Source: Saccharomycopsis fibuligera x Saccharomycopsis cf. fibuligera
Taxonomy: Eukaryota > Ascomycota > Saccharomycetes > Ascoideales > Saccharomycopsidaceae
Direction of reading: 5' to 3'
Length of the DNA: 64,000 nucleotides
Assembly (NCBI GenBank): GCA_001936135.1
Contig: CP012822.1
Location: forward strand, 310,001 to 374,000
The stretch's first letter is position 1; each line of letters opens with the position of its first letter. Both the position numbers and the translations under genes were made by a program. Of this stretch, positions 41,357-53,902 are shown piece by piece. The notes under the pieces were generated by a model that was not told the origin of the DNA, searched no databases, and saw only the letters and a program-made list of their open reading frames with translations.

Positions 41357-44300
41357 GCAGCAACAAGAACCTTGGAGATTGTATCATACCAGATCTTTGG
41401 CGACTGTTTCAATCCGTACAATCCCTTCTTCAATTTCCACAAATGCCCTTTTGGTGTGGACGTACCAGCAGGTGGTCTAACAAACACATCGAAGTCAATA
41501 TCACCGTAGAGAAAAGCAGTAGAGGTGTCCATCTGGCACACGACATAGTTGTTCAAAGCAGCAAGCGCAAATGTGATTCGCATAGTGTCAAAGCTCATTA
41601 CGGGAGCCCACGAGTTGAGGAAGTTGACACCTTTCTCTTGACTGAACCCTTTGCAGACCAAACGCGCCTTGAAGCGCTCGCCACTTGGATCATCTTTAAC
41701 AGTAAACACCCAGCGGGAGGCAATACATTGAATGCCTGGAGACTCCTTGACTAGCTCATACACATTGAGATTGTCCAATGCAGACAACTCTTCGGCCATA
41801 GCAGCGATCCATCTCTCCTTCTCGCTTGAGTTGAGTACCTGATGATAGTTCTCTGGAATCAGATACTTGGTACGGGCCACAGCAAGAAAAGCATGTTCCG
41901 CATCACTGAGATAACCACTACTGTCACTGTCTGGCTCTCCGTCTGTGAGAAACAACCTGGAAGGGCCTGCCTCAACTGCTTTGGGGCCTTCAATAGACCT
42001 GATAGGTATAGAGCCAACGTCGTTCAAGTACTGCTTCCCATGGTCAGCAAAAGCTTCTCTAGCATCAGCCGCGCTAACATTTTTCTCGGCCATTGATTGG
42101 TAAGCGGCCTGGTGCTTAGTGATAGGAGTAACTGTGTTTGGGGCAAACTCAAGCATAAGCTTCTTGGTTGGCTTCCGGTTGATGATGGAAATAGGATCAT
42201 CACTCAGTTCAGAATTAGAAGCAGCGGCTCTTTTGACGGCAGCCAGAGTTTGTGGAACTGTAGCAACTGATTGCTGGTCTTCTGAGTCACTATGCTCCAC
42301 CATAGAGTTGTCCGACTCTGCAACAATTGTCTCATCATCCTCTTCCCTGCTGTCGGCACCTTGTTGAATATTCATGTCTTGGCCTTGAATAGAGACCTCA
42401 CCAACAGGTAAACTAGGGGAACCACTGGAACCTGAATAACCTGAATAACCAGCAGAGCCACCAGCTGAGTATGTGACAGAGGATTCCCTTTCACCTTGCT
42501 TGAACGGATAAACATCAGGGAGAAAGTTGAACGCAGAGCTTCTCAAGATTCGGTATGTACTGTCTTCAAGGATGAAGGCAATGCTTGTAGTTTTGTGGAA
42601 TCCCAAGAAAGTACCTTTGAAGTCTTTTCCAATAATCTTGTTCCCCGCAGTAAAGTTTTTCGCAAAGATGCGACAGCCAAATGGCGCAGTTGTACCCATG
42701 GTTTTTGAGCGGCCAGAAAATTCCTCGTATGGCGAAGGACCACCGTTTCTGGGCAAGTAGTTGTGCAAGAAGACAGCGTGGTTGAAGCAAAAATTCCAGT
42801 ATTCCTTTGTGATACCGGAGCTGATCATCAAAAGTTTGACTTTTTCGATGATTGTGCGATTCAAACGCTCAGAGGAACCATTCTGGTGGCTTGAGTAAGG
42901 TGCAGTGAACTCGGCTTCAATGTAGTCCTGACCTTGGTGGTCCCCAGCAAGAAACTTCTTAAGCAAAACAGTATCAAACTCGTTATCGGCACGGAACTTG
43001 ACAATCTTCTTGCCTTGGTGTTGTAAGACATTGCTCATATACTGTAAGCATTCAATAGTCTTGGAGCTGATCTCCGACTTGTAGCGCAAAACCCTGACGA
43101 CAGCAAAGCTGGAGCGTCTGTCAGAAACAATCAAGCCATAGATATTGTTATGTGGGCCAACCACATCCGCTTGAATCATCTCCCCAATATCAAAGTCTTC
43201 TGGCTTGCTGTGGGAGTTCCCAGAGCGTTTTTGAACAACAGAGTTGCAGGTCTCGCAAGTCTTCAACACGTTCTTGATCTCTTGGTCAGTGAAGCCCATG
43301 TGTTTGATGATAGCTTTCAACTGCTTAAACTTGGCATGTCCGTTTGCAATGTGGCATTGCATAATGTCTTTGGCACCGTCTGTGTCACCAAGCAAAACCA
43401 AATCCGTAGCAGGAGAGTTGACAACGGTTTTAACCGAGGCGGGGTCAACAACCCAAAATTTTCCATGCTTGGGAACTTGAATCACTTGATTGCCTCTGGA
43501 GATCAATCCACAGTGTTTGGTTAAGTGGATTTCATAGTCCTTCTCAGTTAACTTGTGGCAGCTAAGCAAGTTTCTCGGAGCCTGTTCAATAAGCTTTGCA
43601 TCTTCGACCTTGAGGTTTCCAATGCTAACAGTGCCTTCAATAACACAATTAGTAGTGCTGCTGATTCCTTGAACAGTGATGTTCGAGACCTTCTTGTCCA
43701 GCAACAATGCTCCGTCGTTGACAACATTGATACCAGCACCGCTGTCTAGAACAAAACGTTTGTCGGCAGCATCGTCGGCGAGATAGACCTCTTCAACAAA
43801 GTGAGTCTCTTCGCCAGGCTCAGGCAGCTCAGTAGACGTGTCAATGACAATCTGACCGTCACCGTTGTTAATGACTTCAGCACCAAGTGGGACTTCAACG
43901 AGGTTGACAAGCTCCTTACGTCCCTTGTGTGACTGGTTTCTGTTCTTGTTTTTGTAGCACTCGTTGCTGTAGTGGCCAAGCTTGCCGCAGCTGTAACACT
44001 TGATGAGGAAAACAGGTTTCTTTTTCAGTTTCGCATCAGCCAACTGAACCAACTCCTCGTTCGGTGGCAACTTTGGACGAGAGGAAGTGTCCATCTGGAC
44101 CAAGTCTCTGGCAGCAAGATCATTGGAGGCTTCCATAGCATCATAAAACGAAGTGTTAAGCAACCCACGAGCATCGCGAAGCAAGTTCTTTTCGCTGAGA
44201 GCAACATGAAGACTCTTGTTGTCAAGTAGTTGGAAACCAAGAATACCGCCAAGATTGCAGAAGTTGATATCCTTGTAGTAGTACTTGAAGATCTCCAAGT

Positions 44301-44724
44301 AGTCTGCCATAGCTTCGCAGTCTCTAGCAAGGACGGCCTCATGGACAAAGTCGTGGAAGATCTTGACAATGTAGAAAGAGTCAATTGTCTTGCACTTTGC
44401 GTTGATGGTCTTCAACAAATCAAAGCCCTCGGTGCATCGTTCGTAGTTTTTCAATAACAATGGGTCCACTTTTTTCTGGATGAGTTGATAGATAACATCG
44501 CCAAGTTTTGGTGGGTAGTAGTCAAACTCTTCGGAGTCTAACATACGCTCAACGTCGATGGCAGTGACATCATTGATAATAACTCTCAACTTATTTCTAA
44601 GGAATGATCTTAATAACGGGTACTGGAACCATTGAGTAATTGGCCTGACCTTCAACTTGGTAATTCCATCAAGTCTCGCTTTGTAAGCACCGTCAGCAAT
44701 ATCAAAGTCTCCAAAGATGAACAT
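41357..44724 (-). pseudogene. C2 gag-pol, truncated after RT fingers/palm start
   Basis: About 1122 codons colinear with C1 from MFIFGDFDIADG through zinc knuckle (CYSCGKLGHYSNEC), protease LDSGAG, integrase D-D-E, linker and RT up to ISKVLVAA, then five residues read from LTR sequence before the stop at 41338. The YVDD active site and RNase H are absent. The frame itself is open, so truncated Gag, protease and integrase could still be made. Confidence 0.88.
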
Positions 44725-44812
44725 GGTAGAAAAATTTTTTTTTTTGATTTTTGATTTTTGATTTTTTTAATTTTTTTTTTTTTTGTTTTGATGTTAAGCC
44801 AGACTGTAAATC

Positions 44813-45238
44813 TGTAAAAAGTAGGATGTAAAGTAGAAGAGAAAAAATATAAGGTTTATTAGAGTAGATAAAGAGAGTAAAGTTGGTTAAGCTTGGTTCA
44901 GTAAAGAAGTAAGAAAGGTAGAGAACTATAAAAGAAAAGAAGCGGGAAAGCCCCGTGTTAAGTAAGAAAAATAAGGGGCAAAACTGAAATCGGAGTGGCG
45001 TGATAAGAGTGGCGTGAAAAAGAAAAATTTTCACGCTGCAGTAAGGATCGGCACCGCGTCTAGACGGGGCACCTAGACGGGGCACCTAGACGGGATGAAA
45101 AAGTAAACAAACAACATGCGTCAGAACGGTATACCATGCACATCGGTGAAGGGTTTACCCTGACGATGGATGAAAAAATAAAAGGAGTGAAGAATGTAAA
45201 GGATCGGAAAGCGAAGAATGAATGTTTGAAATTCAACA
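44813..45238 (-). repeat. 5' LTR of C2 (reverse)
   Basis: A reverse C LTR of 426 bp, slightly shortened near its outer end (the GAGGGTAAGGGACAAAGG segment of other copies is missing). It carries three CGTCTAGG units rather than two. Confidence 0.87.
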
Positions 45239-46625
45239 TTATCTACTCTAATAAACCTTATATTTTTTCTCTTCTACTTTACATCCTACTTTTTACAACT
45301 ATGAAATCCACTTAACCAAACACTGTGGATTGATCTCCAGAGGCAATCAAGTGATTCAAGTTCCCAAGCATGGAAAATTTTGGGTTGTTGACCCCGCCAC
45401 GGTTAAAACCGTTGTCAACTCTCCTGCTACGGATTTGGTTTTGCTTGGTGACACAGACGGTGCCAAAGACATTATGCAATGCCACATTGCAAACGGACAT
45501 GCCAAGTTTAAGCAGTTGAAAGCTATCATCAAACACATGGGCTTCACTGACCAAGAGATCAAGAATGTGTTGAAGACTTGCGAGACCTGCAACTCTGTCG
45601 TTCAAAAACGCTCTGGCAACTCCCACAGCAAGCCAGAAGACTTTGATATTGGGGAGATGATTCAAGCGGATGTGGTTGGCCCACATAACAACATCTATGG
45701 CTTGATTGTTTCTGACAGACGCTCCAGCTTTGCTGTCGTCAGGGTTTTGCGCTACAAGTCGGAGATCAGCTCCAAGACTATTGAATGCTTACAGTATATG
45801 AGCAATGTCTTACAACACCAAGGCAAGAAGATTGTCAAGTTCCGTGCCGATAACGAGTTTGATACTGTTTTGCTTAAGAAGTTTCTTGCTGGAGACCACC
45901 AAGGTCAGGACTACATTGAAGCCGAGTTCACTGCTCCTTACTCAAGCCACCAGAATGGTTCCTCTGAGCGTTTGAATCGCACAATCATCGAGAAAGTCAA
46001 ACTTTTGATGATCAGCTCCGGTATCACAAAGGAATACTGGAATTTTTGCTTCAACCACGCTGTCTTCTTGCACAACTACTTGCCCAGAAACGGTGGTCCT
46101 TCGCCATACGAGGAATTTTCTGGCCGCTCAAAAACCATGGGTACAACTGCGCCATTTGGCTGTCGCATCTTTGCGAAAAACTTTACTGCCGGGAACAAGA
46201 TTATTGGAAAAGACCTCAAAGGTACTTTCTTGGGATTCCACAAAACTACAAGCATTGCCTTCATCCTTGAAGACAGTACATACCGAATCTTGAGAAGCTC
46301 TGCGTTCAACTTTCTCCCTGATGTTTATCCGTTCAAGCAAGGTGAAAGGGAATCCTCTGTCACATACTCAGCTGGTGGCTCTGCTGGTTATTCAGGTTAT
46401 TCAGGTTCCAGTGGTTCCGCTAGTTTACCTGTTGGTGAGGTCTCTATTCAAGGCCAAGACATGAATATTCAACAAGGTGCCGACAGCAGGGAAGAGGATG
46501 ATGAGACAATTGTTGCAGAGTCGGACAACTCTATGGTGGAGCATAGTGACTCAGAAGACCAGGAAACAGTTGCTACAGTTCCACAAACTCTGGCTGCCGT
46601 CAAAAGAGCCGCTGCTTCTGACTCT
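45239..46625 (+). pseudogene. C3: LTR end fused to an internal gag-pol fragment
   Basis: 45239-45297 is the last 59 bp of a forward C LTR (TTATCTACTC...TTTTTACA), and 45298 continues with ACTATGAAATCC, an internal site between protease and integrase (C1 37566). The frame then runs through integrase (QADVVGP, RADNEFD, NGSSERLN) to the linker (KRAAASDS), where a reverse LTR begins at 46626. It has no initiation site. It is the left partner in the 4,895-bp tandem array. Confidence 0.85.
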
Positions 46626-47068
46626 TGTTAAAAGTAGGATGCAAAGTAGAAGAGAAAAATATAAGGTTTATTAGAGTAGATAAAGAAAGTAAAGTTAGTT
46701 AAGCTTAGTTCGGTAAAGAAGTAAGAAAGGTAGAGAAAGTTAAAAGAAAAGAAGCGGGAAATCTCCGTGTTAAGTAGGAAAAAGAAGTGGCAAAACTGAA
46801 ATCGGAGTGGCGTGATAAGAGTGGCGTGAAAAGGAAAAATTTTCATGCTGCAGTAAGGATCGGCACCGCGTCTAGACGGACACGTAGACGGGGCACCTAG
46901 ACGGCATGAAAAAGTAAACAAATCACATGCGTCAGATCGGTATACCATGCACATGGGTGAACGGTTTACCCTGACGATGGATGAAAAAATAAAAGGAGTG
47001 AAGAAGATAAAGGATCGGAAAGTGAAGAGGGTAAGGGACAAAGGAAAATGAATGTTTGAAATTCAACA
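46626..47068 (-). repeat. C-type LTR, reverse (3' LTR of C4)
   Basis: A reverse C LTR of 443 bp: TGTTAAAAGTAGG on the left, ATTCAACA on the right, followed by the reverse of the GGGAGGGTG purine tract. The junction on the left is the C3 linker codons AAASDS. Confidence 0.9.
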
Positions 47069-47148
47069 CACCCTCCCAAACATGAATATGATAAAGGAAA
47101 ATAAAGAAAGTAAATCTGGGTAGCAAAGAAAAGGAAAATAAAGTTCAA

Positions 47149-48493
47149 TCAATTGAAAATAAAGGAGCATAAAGTGGTGAAAGTGGTACGGTCGGTGGCT
47201 TTAGTGAGGATGTCAGCCATGTTAACCTTGGTGTTGACATAGTTAAGTTTGATGACCTTCTGTTCCACCAAAGTTCTGATGAAGTGGAATCTCACAGCAA
47301 TGTGTTTGGTCTTTTGGTGTAGAGCTTTGTGTGCACTGAGGGTAAGCGCACTAAGGTTGTCGCTGGCACAGTTGATGTATGAGCAGTGGAAGCCAATTTC
47401 ATTGAGAAGGTTCATAACATAGACACCGGTTCGGGCAGCATCGCTCAAGGCAACGTATTCTGCTTCCGCACTGCTGAAAGCAACACAGCTCTGCTTTCTG
47501 CTAGACCATGACACAATTTGGTTATTGATCATTACCAAGTGGCCACTTTGCAGCTTTCTGTCCAGCTTGGAGGTAGCATAGTCGGAGTCGCTGAAGACAG
47601 TAATCTTGTACTCTTGTTCAGGCGGATAATCAGTGACGAGACCGTCGGTTTTTGACTTGTCCAAGTACCGAAAGTCCTTGATATCCACATTACCAGCCTC
47701 AGGTCCGTAGACAAGACCTTTGTCTTTGGTTTCAATGAGGTAGTGAAACACCCTATAAGCAGCTTTCAAGTGTGTAGCCCTTGCTTTGACAACAAACTGA
47801 CTGAGAAGACTGATAGCAAAGGAAATGTCGCTTCTAACAGAGTTGGCAACGTAGAGTAATGTACCAACAATGGAGCGAAACTTTGTTTGCTCCGCTTCTG
47901 ACAATTCTGGTGAGTGCTCATCATATGGATCAAAGCCTTTCACCATTGGAGTTTCCACTTTGCCGAGCTTTGTGACACCGTGTTCCGTCATAATCTTGTC
48001 AATGAAGTTTAGCATGCTGAGCTTGATTGATCCATTAGCGAACTGTTCGACCGTGACAGCTAAGAAGATTTCAGGAAATCCCAAGTCTTTCATCTTGAAC
48101 TTCAGACTAAGAGCAGCCTTGATTTCATCAACAATCTTGTGGGTCTTGCCACAGATAAGCAACTCGTCCACATAAATAGCCACAAGACAATCCTTTCCTC
48201 TGAACAATCATGGGTCTATAGCACTGGCTTGCAAACCGGCAGCAACAAGAACCTTGGAGATTGTATCGTACCAAATCTTTGGTGACTGTTTCAATCCGTA
48301 CAATCCCTTCTTCAATTTCCACAAATGTCCTTTTGGTGTGGACGTACCAGCAGGTGGTCTAACAAACACGTCGAAGTCAATATCACCGTAGAGAAAAGCA
48401 ATAGAGGTGTCCATCTGGCACACGACATAGTTGTGCAAAGCAGCAAGCGCAAATGTGATTCGCATAGTGTCAAAGCTCATTACGGGAGCCCAC
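47149..48493 (-). pseudogene. C4: inverted pol C-terminus (RT and RNase H)
   Basis: It runs from WAPVMSFDTMRIT (C1 39493) through CQMDTSIAFLYGD, GLYGLKQSP, SAIDP, then a TGA at 48208-48210 in place of the Cys codon, LFRGKDC, YVDELLICG (second Asp of the YVDD box changed to Glu), and RNase H FSDSDYATSKLD and SSAEAEYVAL to the stop at 47149. The TGA and the YVDE substitution both argue against activity. The right end meets a forward C LTR. Confidence 0.88.
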
Positions 48494-48921
48494 TGTTGAA
48501 TTTCAAACATTCATTCTTCGCTTTCCGATCCTTTACCTTCTTCACTCCTTTTATTTTTTTTCATCCATCGTCAGGGTAAACCCTTCACCGATGTGCATGG
48601 TATACCGTTCTGACGCATGTTGTTTGTTTACTTTTTCATCCCGTCTAGGTGCCCCGTCTAGGTGCCCCGTCTAGACGCGGTGCCGATCCTTACTGCAGCG
48701 TGAAAATTTTTCTTTTTCACGCCACTCTTATCACGCCACTCCGATTTCAGTTTTGCCCCTTATTTTTCTTACTTAACACGGGGCTTTCCCGCTTCTTTTC
48801 TTTTATAGTTCTCTACCTTTCTTACTTCTTTACTGAACCAAGCTTAACCAACTTTACTTTCTTTATCTACTCTAATAAACCTTATATTTTTTCTCTTCTA
48901 CTTTACATCCTACTTTTTACA
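48494..48921 (+). repeat. 5' LTR of C5
   Basis: Forward C LTR, 428 bp, with three CGTCTAGG units; inserted at CCCAC of C4. The tRNA-Tyr-type primer site follows at 48922-48936. Confidence 0.9.
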
Positions 48922-49006
48922 GATTTACAGTCTGGCTTAACATCAAAACAAAAAAAAAAATTAAAAAAATCAAAAAATCAAAAATCAAAAAAAAAATTTT
49001 TCTACC

Positions 49007-51520
49007 ATGTTCATCTTTGGAGACTTTGATATTGCTGACGGTGCTTACAAAGCGAGACTTGATGGAATTACCAAGTTGAAGGTCAGGCCAATTACTCAAT
49101 GGTTCCAGTACCCGTTATTAAGATCATTCCTTAGAAATAAGTTGAGAGTTATTATCAATGATGTCACTGCCATCGACGTTGAGCGTATGTTAGACTCCGA
49201 AGAGTTTGACTACTACCCACCAAAACTTGGCGATGTTATCTATCAACTCATCCAGAAAAAAGTGGACCCATTGTTATTGAAAAACTACGAACGATGCACC
49301 GAGGGCTTTGATTTGTTGAAGACCATCAACGCAAAGTGCAAGACAATTGACTCTTTCTACATTGTCAAGATCTTCCACGACTTTGTCCATGAGGCCGTCC
49401 TTGCTAGAGACTGCGAAGCTATGGCAGACTACTTGGAGATCTTCAAGTACTACTACAAGGATATCAACTTCTGCAATCTTGGCGGTATTCTTGGTTTCCA
49501 CCTACTTGACAACAAGAGTCTTCATGTTGCTCTCAGCGAAAAGAACTTGCTTCGCGATGCTCGTGGGTTGCTTAACACTTCGTTTTATGATGCTATGGAA
49601 GCCTCCAATGATCTTGCTGCCAGAGACTTGGTCCAGATGGACACTTCCTCTGGTCCAAAGTTGCCACCGAACGAGGAGTTGGTTCAGTTGGCTGATGCGA
49701 AACTGAAAAAGAAACCTGTTTTCCTCATCAAGTGTTACAGCTGCGGCAAGCTTGGCCACTACAGCAACGAGTGCTACAAAAACAAGAACAGAAACCAGTC
49801 ACACAAGGGACGTAAGGAGCTTGTCAACCTCGTTGAAGTCCCACTTGGTGCTGAAGTCATTAACAACGGTGACGGTCAGATTGTCATTGACACGTCTACT
49901 GAGCTGCCTGAGCCTGGCGAAGAGACTCACTTTGTTGAAGAGGTCTATCTCGCCGACGATGCTGCCGACAAACGTTTTGTTCTAGACAGCGGTGCTGGTA
50001 TCAATGTTGTCAACGACGGAGCATTGTTGCTGGACAAGAAGGTCTCGAACGTCACTGTTCAAGGAATCAGCAGCACTACTAATTGTGTTATTGAAGGCAC
50101 TGTTAGCATTGGAAACCTCAAGGTCGAAGATGCAAAGCTTATTGAACAGGCTCCGAGAAACTTGCTTAGCTGCCACAAGTTAACTGAGAAGGACTATGAA
50201 ATCCACTTAACCAAACACTGTGGATTGATCTCCAGAGGCAATCAAGTGATTCAAGTTCCCAAGCATGGAAAATTTTGGGTTGTTGACCCCGCCTCGGTTA
50301 GAACCGTTGTCAACTCTCCTGCTACGGATTTGGTTTTGCTTGGTGATACAGACGGTGCCAAAGACATTATGCAATGCCACATTGCAAACGGACATGCCAA
50401 GTTTAAGCAGTTGAAAGCTATCATCAAACACATGGGCTTCACTGACCAAGAGATCAAGAATGTGTTGAAGACTTGCGAGACCTGCAACTCTGTCGTTCAA
50501 AAACGCTCTGGCAACTCCCACAGCAAGCCAGAAGACTTTGATATTGGGGAGATGATTCAAGCGGATGTGGTTGGCCCACATAACAACATCTATGGCTTGA
50601 TTGTTTCTGACAGACGCTCCAGCTTTGCTGTCGTCAGGGTTTTGCGCTACAAGTCGGAGATCAGCTCCAAGACTATTGAATGCTTACAGTATATGAGCAA
50701 TGTCTTACAACACCAAGGCAAGAAGATTGTCAAGTTCCGTGCCGATAACGAGTTTGATACTGTTTTGCTTAAGAAGTTTCTTGCTGGAGACCACCAAGGT
50801 CAGGACTACATTGAAGCCGAGTTCACTGCTCCTTACTCAAGCCACCAGAATGGTTCCTCTGAGCGTTTGAATCGCACAATCATCGAGAAAGTCAAACTTT
50901 TGATGATCAGCTCCGGTATCACAAAGGAATACTGGAATTTTTGCTTCAACCACGCTGTCTTCTTGCACAACTACTTGCCCAGAAACGGTGGTCCTTCGCC
51001 ATACGAGGAATTTTCTGGCCGCTCAAAAACCATGGGTACAACTGCGCCATTTGGCTGTCGCATCTTTGCGAAAAACTTTACTGCCGGGAACAAGATTATT
51101 GGAAAAGACCTCAAAGGTACTTTCTTGGGATTCCACAAAACTACAAGCATTGCCTTCATCCTTGAAGACAGTACATACCGAATCTTGAGAAGCTCTGCGT
51201 TCAACTTTCTCCCTGATGTTTATCCGTTCAAGCAAGGTGAAAGGGAATCCTCTGTCACATACTCAGCTGGTGGCTCTGCTGGTTATTCAGGTTATTCAGG
51301 TTCCAGTGGTTCCGCTAGTTTACCTGTTGGTGAGGTCTCTATTCAAGGCCAAGACATGAATATTCAACAAGGTGCCGACAGCAGGGAAGAGGATGATGAG
51401 ACAATTGTTGCAGAGTCGGACAACTCTATGGTGGAGCATAGTGACTCAGAAGACCAGGAAACAGTTGCTACAGTTCCACAAACTCTGGCTGCCGTCAAAA
51501 GAGCCGCTGCTTCTGACTCT
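49007..51520 (+). pseudogene. C5 gag-protease-integrase, cut in the linker
   Basis: The frame is open from ATG 49007 to TAA 51524-51526, the last two codons being LTR-derived. Domains: gag with zinc knuckle CYSCGKLGHYSNEC, protease LDSGAG, integrase D-D-E, Gly/Ser linker ending KRAAASDS. No RT or RNase H. The 5' part matches C6 (SVRTVV), the 3' part matches C3 (AVVRVL, SGITKEYW, SGSASLP, DQETVATV). So it is a hybrid of the two neighbours. It could express particle proteins and integrase. Confidence 0.9.
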
Positions 51521-51963
51521 TGTTAAAAGTAGGATGCAAAGTAGAAGAGAAAAATATAAGGTTTATTAGAGTAGATAAAGAAAGTAAAGTTAGTTAAGCT
51601 TAGTTCGGTAAAGAAGTAAGAAAGGTAGAGAAAGTTAAAAGAAAAGAAGCGGGAAATCTCCGTGTTAAGTAGGAAAAAGAAGTGGCAAAACTGAAATCGG
51701 AGTGGCGTGATAAGAGTGGCGTGAAAAGGAAAAATTTTCATGCTGCAGTAAGGATCGGCACCGCGTCTAGACGGACACGTAGACGGGGCACCTAGACGGC
51801 ATGAAAAAGTAAACAAATCACATGCGTCAGATCGGTATACCATGCACATGGGTGAACGGTTTACCCTGACGATGGATGAAAAAATAAAAGGAGTGAAGAA
51901 GATAAAGGATCGGAAAGTGAAGAGGGTAAGGGACAAAGGAAAATGAATGTTTGAAATTCAACA
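51521..51963 (-). repeat. C-type LTR, reverse, second array copy
   Basis: Equivalent to 46626-47068, offset 4,895 bp, no difference seen by eye. Confidence 0.9.
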
Positions 51964-52043
51964 CACCCTCCCAAACATGAATATGATAAAGGAAAATAAA
52001 GAAAGTAAATCTGGGTAGCAAAGAAAAGGAAAATAAAGTTCAA

Positions 52044-53388
52044 TCAATTGAAAATAAAGGAGCATAAAGTGGTGAAAGTGGTACGGTCGGTGGCTTTAGT
52101 GAGGATGTCAGCCATGTTAACCTTGGTGTTGACATAGTTAAGTTTGATGACCTTCTGTTCCACCAAAGTTCTGATGAAGTGGAATCTCACAGCAATGTGT
52201 TTGGTCTTTTGGTGTAGAGCTTTGTGTGCACTGAGGGTAAGCGCACTAAGGTTGTCGCTGGCACAGTTGATGTATGAGCAGTGGAAGCCAATTTCATTGA
52301 GAAGGTTCATAACATAGACACCGGTTCGGGCAGCATCGCTCAAGGCAACGTATTCTGCTTCCGCACTGCTGAAAGCAACACAGCTCTGCTTTCTGCTAGA
52401 CCATGACACAATTTGGTTATTGATCATTACCAAGTGGCCACTTTGCAGCTTTCTGTCCAGCTTGGAGGTAGCATAGTCGGAGTCGCTGAAGACAGTAATC
52501 TTGTACTCTTGTTCAGGCGGATAATCAGTGACGAGACCGTCGGTTTTTGACTTGTCCAAGTACCGAAAGTCCTTGATATCCACATTACCAGCCTCAGGTC
52601 CGTAGACAAGACCTTTGTCTTTGGTTTCAATGAGGTAGTGAAACACCCTATAAGCAGCTTTCAAGTGTGTAGCCCTTGCTTTGACAACAAACTGACTGAG
52701 AAGACTGATAGCAAAGGAAATGTCGCTTCTAACAGAGTTGGCAACGTAGAGTAATGTACCAACAATGGAGCGAAACTTTGTTTGCTCCGCTTCTGACAAT
52801 TCTGGTGAGTGCTCATCATATGGATCAAAGCCTTTCACCATTGGAGTTTCCACTTTGCCGAGCTTTGTGACACCGTGTTCCGTCATAATCTTGTCAATGA
52901 AGTTTAGCATGCTGAGCTTGATTGATCCATTAGCGAACTGTTCGACCGTGACAGCTAAGAAGATTTCAGGAAATCCCAAGTCTTTCATCTTGAACTTCAG
53001 ACTAAGAGCAGCCTTGATTTCATCAACAATCTTGTGGGTCTTGCCACAGATAAGCAACTCGTCCACATAAATAGCCACAAGACAATCCTTTCCTCTGAAC
53101 AATCATGGGTCTATAGCACTGGCTTGCAAACCGGCAGCAACAAGAACCTTGGAGATTGTATCGTACCAAATCTTTGGTGACTGTTTCAATCCGTACAATC
53201 CCTTCTTCAATTTCCACAAATGTCCTTTTGGTGTGGACGTACCAGCAGGTGGTCTAACAAACACGTCGAAGTCAATATCACCGTAGAGAAAAGCAATAGA
53301 GGTGTCCATCTGGCACACGACATAGTTGTGCAAAGCAGCAAGCGCAAATGTGATTCGCATAGTGTCAAAGCTCATTACGGGAGCCCAC
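52044..53388 (-). pseudogene. C4 second array copy: inverted pol C-terminus
   Basis: Same content as 47149-48493, including the TGA (53103-53105) and the YVDE substitution. Shared lesions show that the duplication followed the mutations. Confidence 0.9.
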
Positions 53389-53816
53389 TGTTGAATTTCA
53401 AACATTCATTCTTCGCTTTCCGATCCTTTACCTTCTTCACTCCTTTTATTTTTTTTCATCCATCGTCAGGGTAAACCCTTCACCGATGTGCATGGTATAC
53501 CGTTCTGACGCATGTTGTTTGTTTACTTTTTCATCCCGTCTAGGTGCCCCGTCTAGGTGCCCCGTCTAGACGCGGTGCCGATCCTTACTGCAGCGTGAAA
53601 ATTTTTCTTTTTCACGCCACTCTTATCACGCCACTCCGATTTCAGTTTTGCCCCTTATTTTTCTTACTTAACACGGGGCTTTCCCGCTTCTTTTCTTTTA
53701 TAGTTCTCTACCTTTCTTACTTCTTTACTGAACCAAGCTTAACCAACTTTACTTTCTTTATCTACTCTAATAAACCTTATATTTTTTCTCTTCTACTTTA
53801 CATCCTACTTTTTACA
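53389..53816 (+). repeat. 5' LTR of C6
   Basis: Equivalent to the C5 LTR. The primer site GATTTACAGTCTGGC is at 53817-53831. Confidence 0.9.
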
Positions 53817-53902
53817 GATTTACAGTCTGGCTTAACATCAAAACAAAAAAAAAAAATTAAAAAAATCAAAAAATCAAAAATCAAAAAAAAAATTTTTCTA
53901 CC

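Larger units (their letters stand above)
41357..45238 (-). mobile_element. Element C2: inverted C copy, truncated in RT
   Basis: It reads right to left: 5' LTR 45238-44813, tRNA-Tyr-type primer site 44812-44798, ORF from 44724 down to about 41357. The RT active-site half, RNase H and 3' LTR are missing; the pol stops at the KVLVAA position and meets the 3' LTR of C1. The outer LTR end (ATTCAACA on the plus strand) abuts the middle of a forward C LTR at 45239. Confidence 0.88.

Noticed and set aside
46626-51520. The 4,895-bp unit as an integrated autointegration circle
   Set aside because: A concerted single-site event would keep all internal sequence, but about 600 bp between C1-equivalent positions 38890 and 39490 is absent. 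Nested insertion plus unequal exchange explains the hybrid C5 better.
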